Source: Chromatiales bacterium (GTDB taxonomy: Bacteria > Pseudomonadota > Gammaproteobacteria > SZUA-152). From it: 5,619 nucleotides of DNA. Of the stretch, positions 5,341-5,619 are shown one piece after another (the first letter of the stretch is position 1; every line of letters starts with the position of its first letter). Both the position numbers and the translations under genes were made by a program. Location: assembly GCA_026999335.1 (NCBI GenBank), contig JALTPW010000142.1, forward strand, positions 1 to 5,619. Direction: 5' to 3'. The notes below the pieces were generated by a model. The model saw nothing but the letters and a program-made list of their open reading frames with translations, was not told the DNA's origin and did not search any database.

Positions 5341-5619
5341 CTACTGCACCAACTGGTTGAGATCGAAGATGGGCAACAGGATCGCCAGCACGATGACCAG
5401 CACGATGCCGCCCATGGCGAGAATAAGAATGGGTTCAAACAGGCCCATGAGGCCGGAGATCAGGGTTTCCATTTCCCGTTCCTGTCCGCTGGCGGCGCGC
5501 TCCAACATCTCTTCCAGGTTGCCGCTGGACTCGCCGCTGGCGATAAGATGCACGGTCATGGGCGGGAAATAACCGCAGGATTCCAGCGCCGCATGAATGC
5601 CCGTGCCCTCGCGCACGCG
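5341..5619 (-). CDS. gspF: Type II secretion system inner membrane protein GspF, C-terminal part (partial)
   Basis: This is the last 92 residues of GspF, an inner-membrane platform protein of the type II secretion system that links the GspE ATPase to pseudopilus assembly. The frame is open at the window edge, so the N-terminal part (about three quarters of a roughly 400-residue protein) lies outside. The second T2SF domain is seen: RVREGTGIHAAL at the start, the conserved HLIASGESSGNLEEML (24-39), then a long hydrophobic helix (about 60-84) and the terminal LPIFDLNQLVQ. That ending is typical of GspF and separates it from the type IV pilus homologue PilC, as far as memory allows. No gspG follows; gspF is the last gene of its unit here. 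Confidence 0.93.
   Translation of the reverse strand, partial: RVREGTGIHAALESCGYFPPMTVHLIASGESSGNLEEMLERAASGQEREMETLISGLMGLFEPILILAMGGIVLVIVLAILLPIFDLNQLVQ

Overview
The window looks like chromosomal DNA of a Gammaproteobacterium or a close Betaproteobacterium. The signs are a PEP-CTERM surface protein (typical of biofilm- or EPS-producing environmental Proteobacteria), a QseBC/PmrAB-type two-component pair, a type II secretion gspF and a pncC(cinA)-thpR pair. This is inference from gene content; no rRNA or other phylogenetic marker is present.

Layout, left to right. (1) 74-757 (+): a secreted PEP-CTERM protein with its own strong terminator (792-825), which also works for the genes converging from the right. 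(2) 931-1984 (-): thpR and pncC, overlapping and co-transcribed. (3) 2057-2439 (-): the remnant of a GGDEF diguanylate cyclase gene, 5'-truncated and frameshifted, upstream of and co-oriented with pncC. (4) 2440-2799: no gene; it holds the likely promoter of the two-component operon. (5) 2800-4898 (+): an OmpR-family response regulator and a QseC-type histidine kinase, coupled by an ATGA overlap. (6) 4899-5155 (+): a tiny ORF with a good ribosome binding site, then a highly structured C-rich stretch ending in a textbook intrinsic terminator. (7) 5156-5340: no gene. (8) 5341-5619 (-): the C-terminal end of gspF, continuing past the right edge.

How the genes relate. The only clearly coupled sets are pncC-thpR (NAD/pyridine nucleotide salvage and RNA-end processing; grouped by habit, not by pathway) and the sensor-regulator pair. 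The PEP-CTERM protein needs an exosortase encoded elsewhere, and GspF needs the rest of the type II secretion apparatus, also outside the window.

The most unusual part is 4980-5155. Related stem arms (GATTCGGC/GCCGAGTC type) recur, can fold in mutually exclusive ways, alternate with C-rich single-stranded tracts of anti-Shine-Dalgarno character, and end in an intrinsic terminator with no protein gene behind it. It is best read as a candidate small RNA or a structured 3' UTR of the two-component operon. It has not been matched to any known family.
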